From the NCBI RefSeq assembly GCF_002019705.1, contig NZ_KV917377.1, positions 308,565 to 372,564 of the forward strand: a stretch of DNA of 64,000 nucleotides, given 5' to 3'. Positions 16,064-25,294 of this stretch are shown piece after piece; the stretch's first letter is position 1, and every line of letters begins with the position of its first letter. A program made the translations under genes and the position numbers. This stretch comes from Shouchella patagoniensis (GTDB lineage Bacteria > Bacillota > Bacilli > Bacillales > Bacillaceae_D). The notes under the pieces are model-generated. The model made no database searches. It was not told the DNA's origin and was given only the letters and a program-made list of their open reading frames with translations.

Positions 16064-16489
16064 TTAGAACGATTTTTTCATTAATAAATGTGGAATACCA
16101 TCTTCCATAAATAAATCCGAAGCTGTTTTATAACCTAAAGAATGATAAAAACCTTCTGCATGTTCTTGCCCGTGTAAAACTACTTCTGAAGCATGTTGTT
16201 TATGAGCAATGTCTTCTAGTGTCCGCACAATATCTTTCCCAATACCTTTGCCTCTAAACTGTTTAAGTATGCAAATGCGTTCTAGTTTTGCCGTTTTTTC
16301 TTTGAATCGAACACGGCCAGTTCCAGCTGGCTGTCCTTCTTGATAAGCGAGTATATGAAAACACGCTGCGTCTAAATGGTCATATTCGTCAAATTCATCT
16401 TCAATCGGGCACTGTTGTTCTTGGACAAATACAACTTCTCTTATATGAAATGCTTTCTCTAATTCTGAAATGGATGTAATAGGGTTCAT
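16064..16489 (-). CDS. GNAT acetyltransferase (YjcF/ElaA-like)
   Basis: A 141-residue GNAT enzyme. The N-terminal REVVFVQEQQCPIEDEFDEYD is characteristic of the YjcF/ElaA branch; the acetyl-CoA pyrophosphate-binding loop is QFRGKGIGKDIV (about 80-91); the end has HAEGFYHSLGYK. Cytoplasmic; acceptor substrate unknown. Monocistronic, starting at ATG 16489 with AAAGGAGAG upstream. Confidence 0.85.
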   Translation of the reverse strand: MNPITSISELEKAFHIREVVFVQEQQCPIEDEFDEYDHLDAACFHILAYQEGQPAGTGRVRFKEKTAKLERICILKQFRGKGIGKDIVRTLEDIAHKQHASEVVLHGQEHAEGFYHSLGYKTASDLFMEDGIPHLLMKKSF

Positions 16490-16578
16490 CTTGACTTTCT
16501 CTCCTTTTCAGTCTCTTCGTCAATTTACTCTTAGTATACTTGAAAAAGGTGGGCGATTATATAGGGATATTAAAAATG

Positions 16579-16607
16579 AAAAAAGACGGTGCAGACCGTC
16601 TTTTTTT
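16579..16607 (-). terminator. Terminator after the IDEAL-like gene
   Basis: Stem AAAGACGGT / ACCGTCTTT with flanking A/T runs, at the 3' end of the minus-strand gene at 16606. Confidence 0.75.
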
Positions 16608-16911
16608 AGAATGCATGGGTAAGTTGATTACTTAATTCCAAAAACCATTGCTTGTCCTTGGTCAAGAGGGCGATTTCTTGGAGAGCTCGAATATCTGTTG
16701 CCTTTAATTTGGCTTTGCTTAATTGCAGATCTTCCTCGTTGGCAAGTAAGGGTTGTTTTCCATTTAAGACACGTTGTTTTGTATAAAATTGATACATTGT
16801 TTTGATAGGTGCATTAGAAGAATCGGATGCAACCACTCGAGTTTCACTAATCCAACCTAGTATACTTGTTCGGCCTGCTTTATAGACAACCCAATCTCCA
16901 TTTCCGTACAT
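16606..16911 (-). CDS. Hypothetical protein with IDEAL-like C-terminus, 101 aa
   Basis: ATG 16911 is well placed after AAAGGAG; a TTG nine bases upstream is too near the RBS. The N-terminal half (YGNGDWVVYKAGRTSILGWI) looks like a small beta-barrel. The C-terminal 30 residues (about 70-97, IALLTKDKQWFLELSNQL) resemble the short IDEAL domain of Bacillus proteins such as the ComK-associated or Spo0-linked small proteins. Function unknown. Confidence 0.6.
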   Translation of the reverse strand: MYGNGDWVVYKAGRTSILGWISETRVVASDSSNAPIKTMYQFYTKQRVLNGKQPLLANEEDLQLSKAKLKATDIRALQEIALLTKDKQWFLELSNQLTHAF

Positions 16912-16995
16912 CCCTATCAACTCCTTTTAAAGAAGGTATTCAGGAGAATGAAAATTTATGATAAGAATGGTTGAATGGAAAAAACAAAACAAAAG

Positions 16996-17018
16996 CATGC
17001 TGGTCAAAGACCAGCATG
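16996..17018 (-). terminator. Terminator after the 97-aa gene
   Basis: Stem CATGCTGGTC / GACCAGCATG with a 3-base loop, followed on the minus strand by a T-rich tract. Confidence 0.75.
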
Positions 17019-17023
17019 AGCGT

Positions 17024-17317
17024 TTAAACCGGTATAATTGAACAGATTGATGTTGTAGGAAAACGCAGTGTAGCTCCAGTTCCTGCGTCTACGAATACAA
17101 TAGTTCCAGTTGCTACATCAAGTCCAATAAATGTTCCTGTATACGTGTTGGCATTGACAGTCAATGTAACGATTGTGTTTGCTGGAAGCGAGAGAACTGT
17201 TAGAATGACTGTTGCTAACGGTTGGCAACCATCACCTCGTGAGACAGGAAAAGGGAATGGAGGGCATGGTCTAAAAAAACGGTAACAATCACAATGATTT
17301 TCTTTATCATGAGACAT
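17024..17317 (-). CDS. Small cysteine-containing, spore-surface-like protein
   Basis: A 97-residue product from ATG 17317 (RBS AAAGGTGG). The N-terminus is rich in H, C and P (HCDCYRFFRPCPPFPFPV), followed by a beta-rich domain with VTLTVNANTYTGTFIGLD and IVFVDAGTG. The Cys-rich head and Sm/beta-sandwich-like body resemble spore coat or exosporium small proteins, but no specific family was recognised. The sporulation link is inference. Confidence 0.5.
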   Translation of the reverse strand: MSHDKENHCDCYRFFRPCPPFPFPVSRGDGCQPLATVILTVLSLPANTIVTLTVNANTYTGTFIGLDVATGTIVFVDAGTGATLRFPTTSICSIIPV

Positions 17318-17510
17318 ATTATCCACCACCTTTAGTTCGGAATAATATAGCTTATTCATCTACATGGAAGAAAGGGTAGACAAAACATCTAGTTAAATCA
17401 CACATTTAATTAAATTTCACTTACCGTAATGTAATTCACAGAAATTTTAACCCTAGACAAAAAGGAAATATAACGTACACTATTTAAAAGTAGTACAGAA
17501 GGGAAGAGGT

Positions 17511-18475
17511 ATGAGCGTGGAAAAGCAGACACGATTTTCTTGGATGTTGGCCAGTGGATTATTTATGACAGGAGTCCTAGTTGGCGCAACAGAGTATTTT
17601 TATCGAACGGCAGTCAAACGAACGACAGAAAAAGCAATTCTAGAAAGGAGTTCTGACTTACCAGAACTTCTAAAAACAAATGAAGAACAAGAGGAAGAAT
17701 TAGAATAGAATGGTTATCACAGCAAGAAACAAAGCATGTGGCTTTAAATTCTGAGGATGGATTGAAATTACATGCACTTTATATTCCAGCTAGACTCGAA
17801 ACATTGAAGTGTGTGATTTTGGCCCATGGATACACAGGTGAAGGTAAAGAGATGCTTGGATTTGCCCGATTATATGCAGAAAAACTGAATTATAATGTAT
17901 TGATTCCAGATGCAAGAGGACACGGAAAAAGTGATGTGGATTATATTGGCTTTGGTTGGCATGAACGTCATGATTATGTAAAATGGATTCATTTTTTACT
18001 TGTACAATTTGGAAGACAAGCATCAATTGTACTTCACGGTATATCTATGGGTGGAGCAACTGTTTTAATGACGAGTGGCGAATCTTTACCAAAACAGGTG
18101 AAAGCCATTATTTCTGATTGTGCATATACGTCTGCAGCAGATGTATTGAAGCATCAGTTAAAGGAGCTTTATCAGTTACCAGCATTCCCTTTTTTACCTT
18201 TAGCTAGCTTGTATACTAAGATTAGAAGTGGCAATTCATTTTATGAAGCATCGGCGATTAAACAAGTTAAACATTCAACCGTGCCTATTTTATTGATACA
18301 TGGTGAAGAAGATACGTTTGTTCCATTTAACATGGTTTACCAATTGCATCAAGCTGGAAAAAATATGAACGAATTACTAGTTATTCCTGGAGCTGAACAC
18401 GGAATGTCCTTTTCTCTATCTCGCGATTTGTATGAAGAGAAAATGAGAAGTTTTCTTGGTAAGTATGTACGCTAA
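17511..18475 (+). pseudogene. Membrane-anchored alpha/beta hydrolase split by a frameshift
   Basis: The first frame (ATG 17511, RBS GAAGAGG, stop 17708) encodes 65 residues with a transmembrane helix (WMLASGLFMTGVLVGATEYF) and an acidic stretch. The second frame, open from 17684 and usually started at GTG 17738, encodes the hydrolase: HGYTGEGKEML (oxyanion loop), ARGHGKSDVD, nucleophile elbow HGISMGG, acid D in HGEEDTFVP and the catalytic H in GAEHGMS. Homologues of the YqkD type have anchor and hydrolase in one chain, and the sequence WLSQQETKHVALNSEDG just before 17738 is coding-like in the hydrolase frame. A loss of one base near 17700 explains the split. Real mutation or sequencing error cannot be told apart. 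Confidence 0.65.
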
Positions 18476-18788
18476 ATCTAAGAAACGACAAAAAAAACAT
18501 TCTGCTGGGAAAGGCAGAATGTCTCTAAAAGGAATATTATTAAGGCTATCTAACAATACCACATTACGCCGAATATGCAAAGCAAAACACATAAGCAAAA
18601 AATGGCAAAACGCAGTTATGAGATTATGCATCTTTATGAAAACAGAGGTATAATAAGAAAAGTCACTTTCAACGATTCATTTTAAGCAAATATGCATCAT
18701 TCATGATCAATTTTAGGTATACTAAATAAGGTCAAATGAAATAAAAACAATTGTAGTAGTTTGTATGATGAAAAGAGGTTTTGGATTA
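18476..18788. other. Intergenic region before zwf
   Basis: About 310 bases. A stem CATTCTGC / GCAGAATG at 18498-18521 probably ends the hydrolase transcript. An open frame over 18456-18653 lacks an RBS and is not credited. The zwf promoter should lie in 18660-18770, but I cannot mark the boxes with confidence. Confidence 0.5.
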
Positions 18789-20273
18789 ATGAATACTGAG
18801 CAAGCGGAAACCGTTTTTGTGATTTTTGGTTCAACTGGTGATTTAGCGAAACGCAAGTTATTTCCTTCGATTTATAACTTGTATCGCAAGGGGAATTTAA
18901 CAGATAAGTTTGCGGTTTTAGGTTTAGGTCGAAGAAATTGGGATAATGAAACGCTAAGGGATGTAGTGAAAGAATCGATTGTAACTGAACATGGACAAGA
19001 TGCTGCTTCAGAGGCAGAATCTTTTTTGAACCATTTTTCATATATGCCATTTGATGTTACGAATCGGGAGTCCTATCAACAATTAGGAGATCAGTTAGCG
19101 ATATTGGATGAAACCTTTCAAATTCCAGGAAATCGTATTTTCTATATGGCAATGGCGCCGGAATTTTTTGGGTTAATTGCTCAATCAATAAATAATGAAG
19201 GGTTAAAAGAAACAAAAGGGTGGTCTAGACTTGTTATCGAAAAGCCTTTTGGGACCGATTTAAAGTCTGCCATTCAGTTAAATGAAGAAATCCGGAAAGC
19301 TTTTTCGGAGGATGAGATCTATCGAATTGATCATTATTTAGGGAAAGAAATGGTCCAAAATATCCAAGTGATCCGTTTTGCAAATGGTATTTTCGGACCT
19401 TTGTGGAATAATCGTAATATCGCCAACATCCAAGTGACTTCAAGTGAACAATTGGGTGTAGAAGGTCGCGGTAGTTATTATGAAAAGTCAGGCGCATTGC
19501 GAGATATGGTTCAAAATCATATGCTACAAATGGTTTCGCTGCTTGCGATGGATGTACCACTACAACTATCTACAGATGATATCCGAAGTGAGAAGATTAA
19601 AGTGCTTCGAGCTTTGCGTCCTGTAATGGGAGAAACGATCTCTAAAAATGTTGTCCGAGCCCAGTATTCTGAAGGAACGATGAATGGGGAGCGAGTCAAA
19701 GGATATTTGCAGGAAGAAAATGTGAGTGAGACTTCACATACTGAAACGTACGTGGCGGCTAGATTAATGATTGATAATCATGTCTGGGCAGGCGTGCCGT
19801 TTTACATTCGTACTGGCAAGCGTATGGCAGTAAAGTCCACTAAGATTGTTGTTGAGTTTAAAGAACTTCCTCTAAACTTGTACAGAAAAGAAGAAAAACA
19901 AACTGGACCGAATTTATTAATTATCCATATTCAGCCAGATGAAGGCATTACAATTGTATTAAACGGAAAAAGAATTGGTTCAGCAGATACGACTCCTGTT
20001 CATCTGGAGTATCGTCATGATAGTGAGGACCGAGTCAACACACCGGAAGCATATGAAAGATTGTTGTTCGACTGCATGATGGGAGACGCGACAAACTTTG
20101 CTCACTGGGATGAGGTAAGTTTGTCTTGGTCACTCGTAGATGCAATATCAAATGCTTGGGAGAAGAGTGATAAAGTTCTTGCTAGCTACGAGGCAGGATC
20201 TATGGGTCCAAAAGAAGCAGATCAGTTGTTAGAAGCGGATGGTAATTCATGGTGGCCAGTTGAGAATATGTAA
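18789..20273 (+). CDS. zwf: Glucose-6-phosphate 1-dehydrogenase
   Basis: A 494-residue enzyme, first step of the oxidative pentose-phosphate pathway (G6P + NADP to 6-phosphogluconolactone). NADP-binding GSTGDLAKRKLFPS is near residue 15, the EKPFG motif near 160 and the substrate-binding/catalytic RIDHYLGKE near 185. ATG 18789 is preceded by AAGAGG; an ATG at 18765 is further upstream with no RBS. It converges on gnd with a shared strong terminator, an arrangement also seen in B. subtilis. Confidence 0.96.
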   Translation: MNTEQAETVFVIFGSTGDLAKRKLFPSIYNLYRKGNLTDKFAVLGLGRRNWDNETLRDVVKESIVTEHGQDAASEAESFLNHFSYMPFDVTNRESYQQLGDQLAILDETFQIPGNRIFYMAMAPEFFGLIAQSINNEGLKETKGWSRLVIEKPFGTDLKSAIQLNEEIRKAFSEDEIYRIDHYLGKEMVQNIQVIRFANGIFGPLWNNRNIANIQVTSSEQLGVEGRGSYYEKSGALRDMVQNHMLQMVSLLAMDVPLQLSTDDIRSEKIKVLRALRPVMGETISKNVVRAQYSEGTMNGERVKGYLQEENVSETSHTETYVAARLMIDNHVWAGVPFYIRTGKRMAVKSTKIVVEFKELPLNLYRKEEKQTGPNLLIIHIQPDEGITIVLNGKRIGSADTTPVHLEYRHDSEDRVNTPEAYERLLFDCMMGDATNFAHWDEVSLSWSLVDAISNAWEKSDKVLASYEAGSMGPKEADQLLEADGNSWWPVENM

Positions 20274-20276
20274 TAA

Positions 20277-20314
20277 AAAACAAGCTTTCATGCACATGCA
20301 TGAAAGCTTGTTTT
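20277..20314. terminator. Bidirectional terminator between zwf and gnd
   Basis: An 18-bp perfect stem (AAAACAAGCTTTCATGCA and complement) with a 2-base loop core; A and T runs on both sides. Confidence 0.85.
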
Positions 20315-20320
20315 GTTTTA

Positions 20321-21727
20321 TTAAATCCAATTTGTGTGAAAAATACCTTCTTTATCAATTCGCTTGTACGTATGAGCTCCAAAATAATCACGTTGCGCTT
20401 GAAGAAGATTGGCTGGTAAACGCTCGCTCCGATAGCTATCATAATAAGAAATGGCGCTTGCGAAACCTGGAACAGGAATGCCGTGAGAGATCGCCATTGA
20501 AAGTACTTTACGAAGGGATTGTTGGTACTCTTTAGCAATCTTTTCAAAGTATGGATCTAAAAGCAAGTTCGGGAGTTCGGCATCTTTAGAAAAAGCATCT
20601 GTAATGTTCTGTAGAAATGCAGCACGGATGATGCATCCACCACGGAAAATTTTCGCAATTTCTCCGTACTGTAAATCCCATTGATGTTCTTCTGACATTG
20701 CTTTTAACTGAGCAAAGCCTTGTGCGTAAGAAAGAACCTTACTGAAATAAAGTGCTTTCCGGATTTCTTCAATGAAGGCATCTTTATCGTCAGTAAATTT
20801 GGTTTGACTTGGTCCTGATAAGATCTTACTTGCTTTTACACGTTCTTTTTTCATGGCAGAAAGAAAACGGGCAAATACGGATTCCGTAATAACAGGCAAA
20901 GGAACACCTAGGTCGAGTGAGCTTTTGCTTGTCCATTTTCCAGTGCCTTTTTGTCCAGCCGTATCAAGAATCAGGTCAACAAGCGGTTCTCCTGTTTCTT
21001 CATCGATTTTGGTGAAGATATCAGCTGTGATCTCAATCAAATAACTATCAAGTTCTCCTTCATTCCATTCCTTAAACACGCTATGAAGTTGTTTTGCATC
21101 AAGTCCAAGCACATCTTTAAGTAAAGAATAAGCTTCGCAAATTAATTGCATGTCACCATATTCAATACCATTATGCACCATTTTTACATAATGACCCGAG
21201 CCGTCAGGACCAATGTATGTTGTACAAGGTTCACCATTAACTTGGGCGGCAATTTTTTCGAAGATGGGTTTAACTAATTCGTATGCTTCTTTTTGACCGC
21301 CAGGCATGATAGAAGGTCCTTTTAATGCCCCTTCTTCTCCCCCTGATACACCAGTGCCTATAAAGTGAATTCCGTGCTGTTCTACTAATTGAGAGCGGCG
21401 GACTGTATCTGTATAGTAAGTATTACCACCATCAATGAGAATATCTTTTTCATCCAGTAAAGGGATAAGTGAATCGATTACCTGGTCTGTTACCGAACCA
21501 GCTTGGACCATCAGCATTATTTTACGTGGTTTTTCTAGTGAGGCGACAAATTCTTCTAATGAATATGTACCGACTAAACGTTCTTTTTTTTCTAAAGAGA
21601 TAATCTGATTAATACGCTCTTTGGAAACATCATAAAGAGACACAGAAAATCCTTTACTTTCAAAGTTTAGAGCCAAACTACGACCCATAACCCCAACACC
21701 AACAACGCCAATATTTTGCTTTGTCAT
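20321..21727 (-). CDS. gndA: 6-phosphogluconate dehydrogenase (NADP, decarboxylating)
   Basis: A 468-residue enzyme making ribulose-5-phosphate. N-terminal Rossmann motif [15 protein letters not shown], substrate motifs [21 protein letters not shown] (about 125-145) and [18 protein letters not shown] (about 180), ending with the C-terminal tail [17 protein letters not shown] 21727 follows GAAAGGAAG; the 21 residues upstream in the same frame are not credited. It supplies NADPH together with zwf. Confidence 0.95.
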   Translation of the reverse strand: MTKQNIGVVGVGVMGRSLALNFESKGFSVSLYDVSKERINQIISLEKKERLVGTYSLEEFVASLEKPRKIMLMVQAGSVTDQVIDSLIPLLDEKDILIDGGNTYYTDTVRRSQLVEQHGIHFIGTGVSGGEEGALKGPSIMPGGQKEAYELVKPIFEKIAAQVNGEPCTTYIGPDGSGHYVKMVHNGIEYGDMQLICEAYSLLKDVLGLDAKQLHSVFKEWNEGELDSYLIEITADIFTKIDEETGEPLVDLILDTAGQKGTGKWTSKSSLDLGVPLPVITESVFARFLSAMKKERVKASKILSGPSQTKFTDDKDAFIEEIRKALYFSKVLSYAQGFAQLKAMSEEHQWDLQYGEIAKIFRGGCIIRAAFLQNITDAFSKDAELPNLLLDPYFEKIAKEYQQSLRKVLSMAISHGIPVPGFASAISYYDSYRSERLPANLLQAQRDYFGAHTYKRIDKEGIFHTNWI

Positions 21728-21906
21728 TCTCTTCTTCCTTTCTAACTGAAACATCTGATAATCATGTGGTTTAGATCTAAATCGAAACAAGGCCTTTATG
21801 AGTTAGGAAAATCAGTAGTCTTTCACACAAAGGCCGATGTACTTATAAATCTTTATGAACATACCATATGAAAGCGATTTCGTTCAAGTAGCTTCATTTT
21901 TTCCTT

Positions 21907-22620
21907 TTATTTTGTTGCTATTATGAGAGCGTGACCGATTTTATCTCCGAAAACATTCATTGTTTGTTGATGAGATTGAAGTGTTGCAAAGCTTGATGGT
22001 GAGATTGTTTTAGATGGCATCATATCGTTTCCTTTATCACTGTCGTCATGCTGCAATTGCGAAGCACTTACCTTACCGGAAACCTCAACTGATGAAAAAC
22101 CAAGCGCAAGTAATGTTTTTTTCCACTCAGATTCAGTAAACAATGAAGTGAAACCATAAATGGAAGAGAGTTGTTTTTTTTCTTCTGGCATTAAAGATTC
22201 TGTGCAAATGAGTTCATTTGCATACATAAGGCTTCCTTGTTTCATAACCCGAAAGATTTCGCTAACGGCTTGATCAAGCTGACAAAATGATAAGACAGAT
22301 TCAGCAACTGCTACATCAACACTTTCATTTCCAAGAGGCATGGACTCGATTTTTTCTTGCAAAAGAACAATTGGTAACTGATTTTGCTCAAAGCGCTGTT
22401 TTGCTTTTGCAGCCATAACGGGGTGGGCTTCGATAGCAATTACACGACAATCATATAGTTGCTGTAGATAAGCTGCTGTTTGACCCGTGCCACACCCACA
22501 TTCCATTACCGTCATTGTTTCTTGTATATCGATGTCCATTAGCATTTGTTTTGTTTTCGAAAAACCGCCTGGATGGGCACTGCCAATACCGAATTCAGCT
22601 AGCATGTCTGTATATTTCAT
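21907..22620 (-). CDS. Class I SAM-dependent methyltransferase
   Basis: A 237-residue protein with the SAM-binding motif VMECGCGTGQTAAYL (about 38-52), the acidic end of strand 2 (AIEAHP) and motif IV-like VDVAVAESVLSFCQ. The GGF near residue 20 (SAHPGGFSKT) and the order of motifs resemble methyltransferases acting on small molecules. The start is ATG 22620, spaced from a GTGAG-type RBS. Substrate unknown; monocistronic. Confidence 0.8.
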   Translation of the reverse strand: MKYTDMLAEFGIGSAHPGGFSKTKQMLMDIDIQETMTVMECGCGTGQTAAYLQQLYDCRVIAIEAHPVMAAKAKQRFEQNQLPIVLLQEKIESMPLGNESVDVAVAESVLSFCQLDQAVSEIFRVMKQGSLMYANELICTESLMPEEKKQLSSIYGFTSLFTESEWKKTLLALGFSSVEVSGKVSASQLQHDDSDKGNDMMPSKTISPSSFATLQSHQQTMNVFGDKIGHALIIATK

Positions 22621-23003
22621 TATTATCAACTCACTTTCTCTGCATATACATTAGGCTATGCAAAAGGCTAAAGTAAGTGTTATATGACAATTAGATTTCA
22701 TTTGTAATTGCAAACCATGCTGAAAGAAGCGAAAATGTATATGAAAATGTAGAATCATGCCAATGAAAGACCGTTTGCGTTGAAAATCTAGGACAACCCG
22801 TATTTATAGGTGATGAATAATGTGAAAATATGAATAAATACCAAAATTTAATTGTTTGTCTATTCATTATACTGTGATAATATGACTGAGCCGTAACGAT
22901 TGTTACAGTTCGATGTCTAAAGCGTTAAGAAAGGTGAATTGCGATTGTACCGCGCTTCAAAGGCTGGTAATATCCAAATCAGAAAGATTCGAAGGAGGGG
23001 TTT
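22621..23003. other. Intergenic region upstream of the first wall-protein gene
   Basis: About 380 bases with no ORF. A 5-bp palindrome GTAAC-GATT-GTTAC (about 22893-22906) lies about 100 bases before the start codon. No riboswitch was recognised. Confidence 0.45.
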
Positions 23004-24035
23004 ATGTTGAAAAAACATATTCCAGTGAATGTACTGCGTTCGATTACAATTCCTGTTCTAACTGCAGGATTTATCTTTTTCATTACTCCGTCATCAGCAG
23101 ATGCTGCCATTGAATCTCCACTTCAAGAAGGAGCTAGCGGAGAAGAGGTAGAGCAATTGCAACAGTTGTTAGTAGACAATGGCCTATTAAATAAAGAAGA
23201 CCTAACTGGAGAGTATAAAGCAACGACTTCAGAGGCGGTAAAAGAGTTTCAAGGTTCTCAAAATCTACTAGTCGATGGCATAGCTGGTTTGCAAACATTT
23301 GGTGCACTTAGTCATCTAGAAGCTGGTGATGAAGGAGAGTTTGTTGAAGAGTTGCAGAGTAGATTAAGTGATTTTAATTATTATAATGGCGACTTGGACG
23401 GGCTATACGGTCCATTGACAGAAAAAGCTGTTAAACAATTCCAAGAGCAAAATGACTTAGAAGTAAATGGAATCGCAAATCCAGCTACATATAGTAAACT
23501 TTACTATAATAACTCTACCGTTTATAAAAAAGAACAACAGAAAAAAGCGGCGTTAGCAATAGAGCAGGAAGAAAAAGAGCACCCTGTGGAAAAAAATAAT
23601 GAAGAGAAACATGAAAAAACTGAAGTAGAAACAAAAGGAGTAGTTGAAGAAAAGACGCAACCAGTTGAAGAGAAAAAAGAAACTGAAGAAACAAGTCAGA
23701 ATCAAGTAGAATCACCTAAAAAAGAAGTGGACAAAGAAGATGACTCCCTTACATATCAAATGGAAGCAACAGCTTATACGGCGAATTGTAATGGATGCTC
23801 GGGTGTAACTGCGACTGGAATTGATTTAAACGCAAACCCAAACCAGAAAGTGGTTGCAGTTGATCCGAATGTTATTCCACTTGGAACGAAAGTTTATGTA
23901 GAGGGTTATGGAGAAGCAATCGCTGGTGATACGGGTGGTGCTATTAACGGTCAAAAAATAGATCTTTACATGCAATCAAAAAGTGATGCACAGAATTTCG
24001 GCCGAAAAACGGTTAAAGTAACGGTTTTAAACTAA
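23004..24035 (+). CDS. Secreted wall protein: two peptidoglycan-binding domains plus 3D domain
   Basis: 343 residues from ATG 23004 with GAAGGAGGGG. A signal peptide ends near SSADAA (about 33). Two PG_binding_1 repeats (about 38-95 and 98-155), each with a central L-L-V-D-G-I-A-G or N-G-I-A-N motif, are followed by a long Glu/Lys-rich linker (about 170-245) and a C-terminal 3D (MltA-like) domain with the three aspartates in AVDPNV, AGDTGG and KIDLYM. Such YocH-type proteins are putative muralytic enzymes of the cell wall. A close paralogue lies immediately downstream. Terminated by a hairpin at 24048. Confidence 0.88.
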   Translation: MLKKHIPVNVLRSITIPVLTAGFIFFITPSSADAAIESPLQEGASGEEVEQLQQLLVDNGLLNKEDLTGEYKATTSEAVKEFQGSQNLLVDGIAGLQTFGALSHLEAGDEGEFVEELQSRLSDFNYYNGDLDGLYGPLTEKAVKQFQEQNDLEVNGIANPATYSKLYYNNSTVYKKEQQKKAALAIEQEEKEHPVEKNNEEKHEKTEVETKGVVEEKTQPVEEKKETEETSQNQVESPKKEVDKEDDSLTYQMEATAYTANCNGCSGVTATGIDLNANPNQKVVAVDPNVIPLGTKVYVEGYGEAIAGDTGGAINGQKIDLYMQSKSDAQNFGRKTVKVTVLN

Positions 24036-24047
24036 TAGCTACGGACT

Positions 24048-24077
24048 AAAAAAGACACGCTCTTGCGTGTCTTTTTT
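24048..24077 (+). terminator. Terminator between the two wall-protein genes
   Basis: A 13-bp stem AAAAAAGACACGC / GCGTGTCTTTTTT with a 4-base loop. Confidence 0.85.
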
Positions 24078-24087
24078 ATTTTGCATT

Positions 24088-24104
24088 GTTACAAAAAGAT
24101 TACA
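24088..24104 (-). promoter_or_regulatory. WalR box, reverse orientation
   Basis: On the minus strand this reads TGTAAT-CTTTT-TGTAAC, a full match to the WalR consensus TGTWAH-N5-TGTWAH. It lies about 90 bases upstream of the second 3D-domain gene but inverted relative to it. Known WalR targets include autolysins and YocH-type proteins. Binding is inferred from the consensus. Confidence 0.55.
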
Positions 24105-24272
24105 AAAACATTAAATAGTATGTAACTTGTTTTATTGTAGGACACGAATGAGTAGGTATATTAGCAGGTTACTAGAAAGGGAGGCGCCACTATGAGTCGA
24201 TTAACTTACATGATTACACGCCACCGCCAGTCTGATCGTTTTGAACCCAAAAAAGGTAAGGAGTGCATCGAA

Positions 24273-25250
24273 ATGAAACTAAAATTAATCATTACAACCA
24301 TTGGAATGTGTTTAATGTTCATCCTGTTAGCCCCAAACTTGGTGGAGGGTCAATCGTTTGAACAATTACATAAAGGCGATGAAGGAGAGCGTGTAGAATG
24401 GTTGCAAACAGAATTAGCTAAACTTGGTTATTTAGACGATGAGCAATTAACTGATATTATAGATGGAAGCACAATCGAAGCGGTCAGCCAATATCAAAAA
24501 GACCACGGTTTATCAACTGATGGCGTAGCTGGTAAACAAACGATTGGTGCGTTAAAAATGTTACAAGAAGGTAGTGAAGGAGTTCTCGTTTATGAGCTTC
24601 AGAGAAAACTCTCTGATTTAAACTACTATCATTCAACTATTGATGGAATTTATGGACCACTAACAACGGCAGCTGTTGTGTCTTTTCAGCAAGAACACCA
24701 ATTAATGGTAGATGGAATTGCAGGGCCACAAACGCATAAATACATCTATTATGATCAAGCACGAGCGAAACAAGAACCCTTAACCAACCCAAATTCTTCC
24801 CAAAAAAATGAAGAAGAAAAACAAGAAAATTTGGATGAGACTGCACAAGTAGAGAATAACGAAGAAGAGACGTCAAATCCATCTCAAAGTATTGAGACAG
24901 AAGACAATTCAGTAGAAGCAAGTGCTTCAGAAGCAAGTGAATCTGTTCAAGTTCAAGAAGGGAAAACGATGCAGATGGAAGCCACTGCATATACTGCCTA
25001 TTGTAATGGATGTTCTGGAGTAACGCGTACAGGGATTGATTTACGAGCAAATCCGAACCAGAAAGTCGTGGCAGTCGATCCTGCGGTCATTCCTTTAGGC
25101 AGTCGTGTTTATGTAGAAGGCTATGGAGAAGCAATTGCCGGTGATACAGGAGGAGCAATAAAAGGCCACAAGATTGATCTGTTTGTGCAAACAAAAGATG
25201 AAGCGTATGCTTTTGGAAGAAGACAAGTAACGGTAACTGTAATCGAATAA
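24273..25250 (+). CDS. Second secreted wall protein with two peptidoglycan-binding domains plus 3D domain
   Basis: 325 residues from ATG 24273, giving a normal signal peptide (MKLKLIITTIGMCLMFILLA). Two PG_binding_1 repeats (about 33-145), Glu/Ser-rich linker, and a 3D domain (about 235-325) nearly identical in motif order to the upstream paralogue, so the two arose by duplication. A second in-frame start, ATG 24192, has an even better RBS (AAAGGGAGG at 7 bases) and would add a 27-residue basic extension; either is possible. Likely a wall hydrolase. Its 3' end shares a strong terminator with the CDF gene. Confidence 0.86.
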   Translation: MKLKLIITTIGMCLMFILLAPNLVEGQSFEQLHKGDEGERVEWLQTELAKLGYLDDEQLTDIIDGSTIEAVSQYQKDHGLSTDGVAGKQTIGALKMLQEGSEGVLVYELQRKLSDLNYYHSTIDGIYGPLTTAAVVSFQQEHQLMVDGIAGPQTHKYIYYDQARAKQEPLTNPNSSQKNEEEKQENLDETAQVENNEEETSNPSQSIETEDNSVEASASEASESVQVQEGKTMQMEATAYTAYCNGCSGVTRTGIDLRANPNQKVVAVDPAVIPLGSRVYVEGYGEAIAGDTGGAIKGHKIDLFVQTKDEAYAFGRRQVTVTVIE

Positions 25251-25257
25251 AGACATA

Positions 25258-25294
25258 GAGTAAAAAAGCGAAACATCATTTCGCTTTTTTACTC
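25258..25294. terminator. Bidirectional terminator
   Basis: 14-bp perfect stem (GAGTAAAAAAGCGA and complement) with a 9-base loop, between convergent genes. Confidence 0.85.

Noticed and set aside
18456-18653. 65-aa plus-strand basic ORF after the hydrolase gene
   Set aside because: It overlaps the hydrolase end and a hairpin, has no RBS and no recognisable motif.
22913-23113. 66-aa plus-strand ORF overlapping the start of the first wall-protein gene
   Set aside because: It overlaps the signal-peptide region in another frame and lacks an RBS.
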